Positions 62,561 to 64,000 of a stretch of 64,000 bases of DNA are shown here, one piece after another. The DNA is from an uncultured Mollicutes bacterium (lineage in GTDB: Bacteria; Bacillota_I; Bacilli_A; RFN20; CAG-826): positions 62,001 to 126,000 of the forward strand of contig UQFN01000002.1 of assembly GCA_900540365.1 (NCBI GenBank), written 5' to 3'. Within the stretch, counting starts at the first letter, position 1; each line of letters opens with the position of its first letter. A program made the position numbers and the translations under genes. Under the pieces are notes generated by a model. That model searched no databases and had not been told where the DNA came from. It was given only the letters and a program-made list of their open reading frames with translations.

Positions 62561-62834
62561 CTGTTCCATCCTCCAAACCGATAACATTTTCTTTAAGCCA
62601 CTTATATCCAGCCTTAAAAACATCACCAACTAAAAAGGATTCATAATCTTCCTTAGGAATTAAGATATCGATTGTGTCGATTGGATCACATCCTTTATCT
62701 CTTGTTTCCTTAGAAATATATGAACCCACGCATATAACTACTTCTTTATCTATAGCATTAAGCGATATGTTTGTTATTCGGTGATAACTTGGCTTAATCC
62801 CATAGCTTGAATTAAGTTCTTTTATAATCGCCAT
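62553..62834 (-). CDS. Small phage tail-module protein
   Basis: A 93-residue protein starting MAIIKELNSSYGI, with a beta-rich core and a Trp-containing C-terminal helix. This style (a strand-rich structural protein just after the tail fibre genes) is common in Bacillota phages; no specific family is recognised. Confidence 0.6.
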   Translation of the reverse strand: MAIIKELNSSYGIKPSYHRITNISLNAIDKEVVICVGSYISKETRDKGCDPIDTIDILIPKEDYESFLVGDVFKAGYKWLKENVIGLEDGTDD

Positions 62835-62843
62835 AGTAAACTC

Positions 62844-63032
62844 CTAACTAGATGTTGTTTCACCACTACTAGAGGAGCTACTTGTTATAGTGTTAGTATT
62901 GACGCACATTATTCCTTTTGAACATCTTACATAAAGTTTACCAGTAGAATAATCAACGGCTAGTTCACCATTTCTTGTGAGATTAGATGTTGTTGGAACT
63001 TTAGTACCTCTTTTAACGATAATGGTTGCCAT
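62844..63032 (-). CDS. Short tail fibre-like protein
   Basis: A 62-residue protein starting MATIIVKRGTKVP, with NGELAVDYSTGKLYV. This is the repeat-type N-terminal motif of phage tail fibre/hyaluronidase proteins (MATIxxRRG...GELAxDxxxxxLYV). The end is a Ser-rich tail. Its start shares a base with the end of the larger fibre gene. Confidence 0.65.
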   Translation of the reverse strand: MATIIVKRGTKVPTTSNLTRNGELAVDYSTGKLYVRCSKGIMCVNTNTITSSSSSSGETTSS

Positions 63033-63883
63033 TAGTAAGTCCCTCCATCAATTGTTGAACTTGGAGTAAGAACGGCTGATTTATTGATACCTATTTCAAA
63101 CTTTCTATTTTTTAAGTTATAACATTCATCATAAATCGACCTTATATAAAGACCATTATTAATAGTGTTGCTATCAAAATTAGAAGCATTTTCATCATAA
63201 ATTGCTGCTCTACTTCCGATGATCTCAGAGATATACATATTCTCAAGTTGCTCTCTTTGAACAGCGTTAAGATGGGTGTTATCACTCTTATGTGAATTAA
63301 ATGTGCTTGTTGAAATACCGCCTAACTCACTTAAAGAAATATTAACTGCTCCAGTCTTACCATTAACGGAAGTTACTTTATCTGTTGGACTTTTTAGTTC
63401 TTGCCAATTTGCTAATGTTGAATATGGCTCACCTTTTAAAATAAATGTTTTAGATAAGTCATTTCTAATACAAATATCACCTATTTCAGCTTGGCTAAGT
63501 TTAAGCATCTCGGCTTCACTACTTACAACAAATGTATTTGTAATAGCAATTCTAGGAACAATGCTACTAGAAAGGAAACCATCACTATCAACAACTGGTA
63601 TCTGACCTTCACCATTTCCAACATCATATTTACTAGCCGTTCCTAAATCGAGCTCATTAATCTTGCTATTTAAAACTGAAGTTAGGTTATTAGAGTTTAC
63701 AAATTCAAAGTAATCACTAGCGCTAAGTGGATTTGAACTTGAGCCTGTCTTATTAGCTTTAGCGATATATAAATTACCGCCATTTAAGTCAATTAAAGGC
63801 TCACCTTGTTTGATGGTTCCATTTGTACCAGTAAGAGGTCCACTTCCACTAGTAGTTTTTCTTCTAAGTTGTATTGTTGCCAT
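63032..63883 (-). CDS. Phage tail fibre protein
   Basis: A 283-residue protein with N-terminal MATIQLRRKTTSGSGPL and GEPLIDLNGGNLYIAK, the same fibre motif as the next gene. A middle part has VTSVNGKTGAVNI, a repeat-like segment often found in phage fibres. The ribosome site is AAGGAGG. It is probably part of the receptor-binding apparatus of a prophage that continues right. Confidence 0.78.
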   Translation of the reverse strand: MATIQLRRKTTSGSGPLTGTNGTIKQGEPLIDLNGGNLYIAKANKTGSSSNPLSASDYFEFVNSNNLTSVLNSKINELDLGTASKYDVGNGEGQIPVVDSDGFLSSSIVPRIAITNTFVVSSEAEMLKLSQAEIGDICIRNDLSKTFILKGEPYSTLANWQELKSPTDKVTSVNGKTGAVNISLSELGGISTSTFNSHKSDNTHLNAVQREQLENMYISEIIGSRAAIYDENASNFDSNTINNGLYIRSIYDECYNLKNRKFEIGINKSAVLTPSSTIDGGTY

Positions 63884-63896
63884 TTAAAATTCCTCC

Positions 63897-64000
63897 TTAA
63901 TAAAAACAGTCAATTCTTTTTAAAGTGTGAGTTGAACTACCTAATTCGATATAAAGATAGTCACCACTTCGCTCAATATATCCGTTATAGTTAGTTCCTA
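63897..64000 (-). CDS. Phage tail module protein, only C-terminus in window
   Basis: An open frame of about 34 codons ending GSSTHTLKRIDCFY before TAA at 63897. It enters from the right edge. The gene continues outside the window, so its family is not assignable; the setting suggests a phage tail structural protein. Confidence 0.5.
   Translation of the reverse strand, partial: GTNYNGYIERSGDYLYIELGSSTHTLKRIDCFY

Overview
The window comes from a low-GC, AT-rich Bacillota (class Bacilli) chromosome, probably a reduced, uncultured gut-type lineage related to the RF39/Acholeplasmatales/Erysipelotrichales side of the tree. The evidence is the codon usage, the Bacillus-like gene neighbourhoods (rimP-nusA-ylxR-infB-rbfA; ecfA1-ecfA2-ecfT-truA), WhiA, SmpB and TrhP-type U32 proteins. 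TGA is used, rarely, as a stop (14354-14356), so the code looks standard. Genus-level placement is not possible from the sequence alone.

Region 1 (1-30.2 kb) is ordinary core genome: a flavodiiron protein, the nusA/infB operon on the minus strand, tRNA-Leu(CAA), galU, yebC, truA, an ECF transporter module, a dCMP deaminase, pepT, a folate-type ECF S component, smpB, a copper-type P-ATPase, whiA with a small XRE regulator, two U32 proteins, a DASS transporter, chorismate mutase and a TetR-controlled ABC exporter. Several monocistronic genes start exactly where transcription should start, so their mRNAs would be leaderless. A roughly 50-bp intergenic repeat occurs at least five times (1264, 12254, 20607, 30172, 32268).

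Region 2 (30.2-38.9 kb) is accessory: an HD protein, an HTH plus nucleotidyltransferase pair, two tandem DUF4238-type proteins, orphan membrane proteins, an AT-rich stretch of about 1 kb with a frameshifted small ORF, and a higher-GC, apparently transferred SDR oxidoreductase.

Region 3 (38.9-50.1 kb) is a minus-strand defence island. Following transcription it holds an ABC-3C three-component system (50102-46807) and a DpnII-type restriction-modification operon (HTH-Dam methylase, second methylase, unknown protein, DpnII endonuclease). That operon runs without a break, through overlapping genes, into a Thoeris-like system (TIR protein, two-helix TM-macro ThsA, second TIR/ThsB). A duplicated 3' piece of the dpnII gene follows, and then a PrrC/RloC-like ATPase gene split by a frameshift in a run of seven A. 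The Thoeris genes therefore appear to sit inside, and be co-expressed with, the restriction operon, whose promoter carries an inverted repeat that the HTH-methylase could bind.

Region 4 (50.1-64 kb) is phage-derived. On the plus strand a sigma-like regulator is followed by an XhlA-like protein, a holin, a fusion of a degenerate Fic domain with a nucleotidyltransferase, and a 2411-residue YD/RHS-repeat protein that has no signal peptide and ends in a C39-like cysteine-protease domain; a lipoprotein follows. Two strongly structured RNA leaders precede the regulator and the XhlA-like gene. The layout resembles sigma factor/holin/giant-toxin loci of the TcdR-TcdE-TcdA type. On the minus strand a phage tail-end module (tail fibre-like proteins, nucleotidyltransferase, XhlA-like protein, LLH-type holin) runs off the right edge. 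Both modules carry the same trio (XhlA-like, holin, nucleotidyltransferase).

No integrase, transposase or CRISPR array was recognised.
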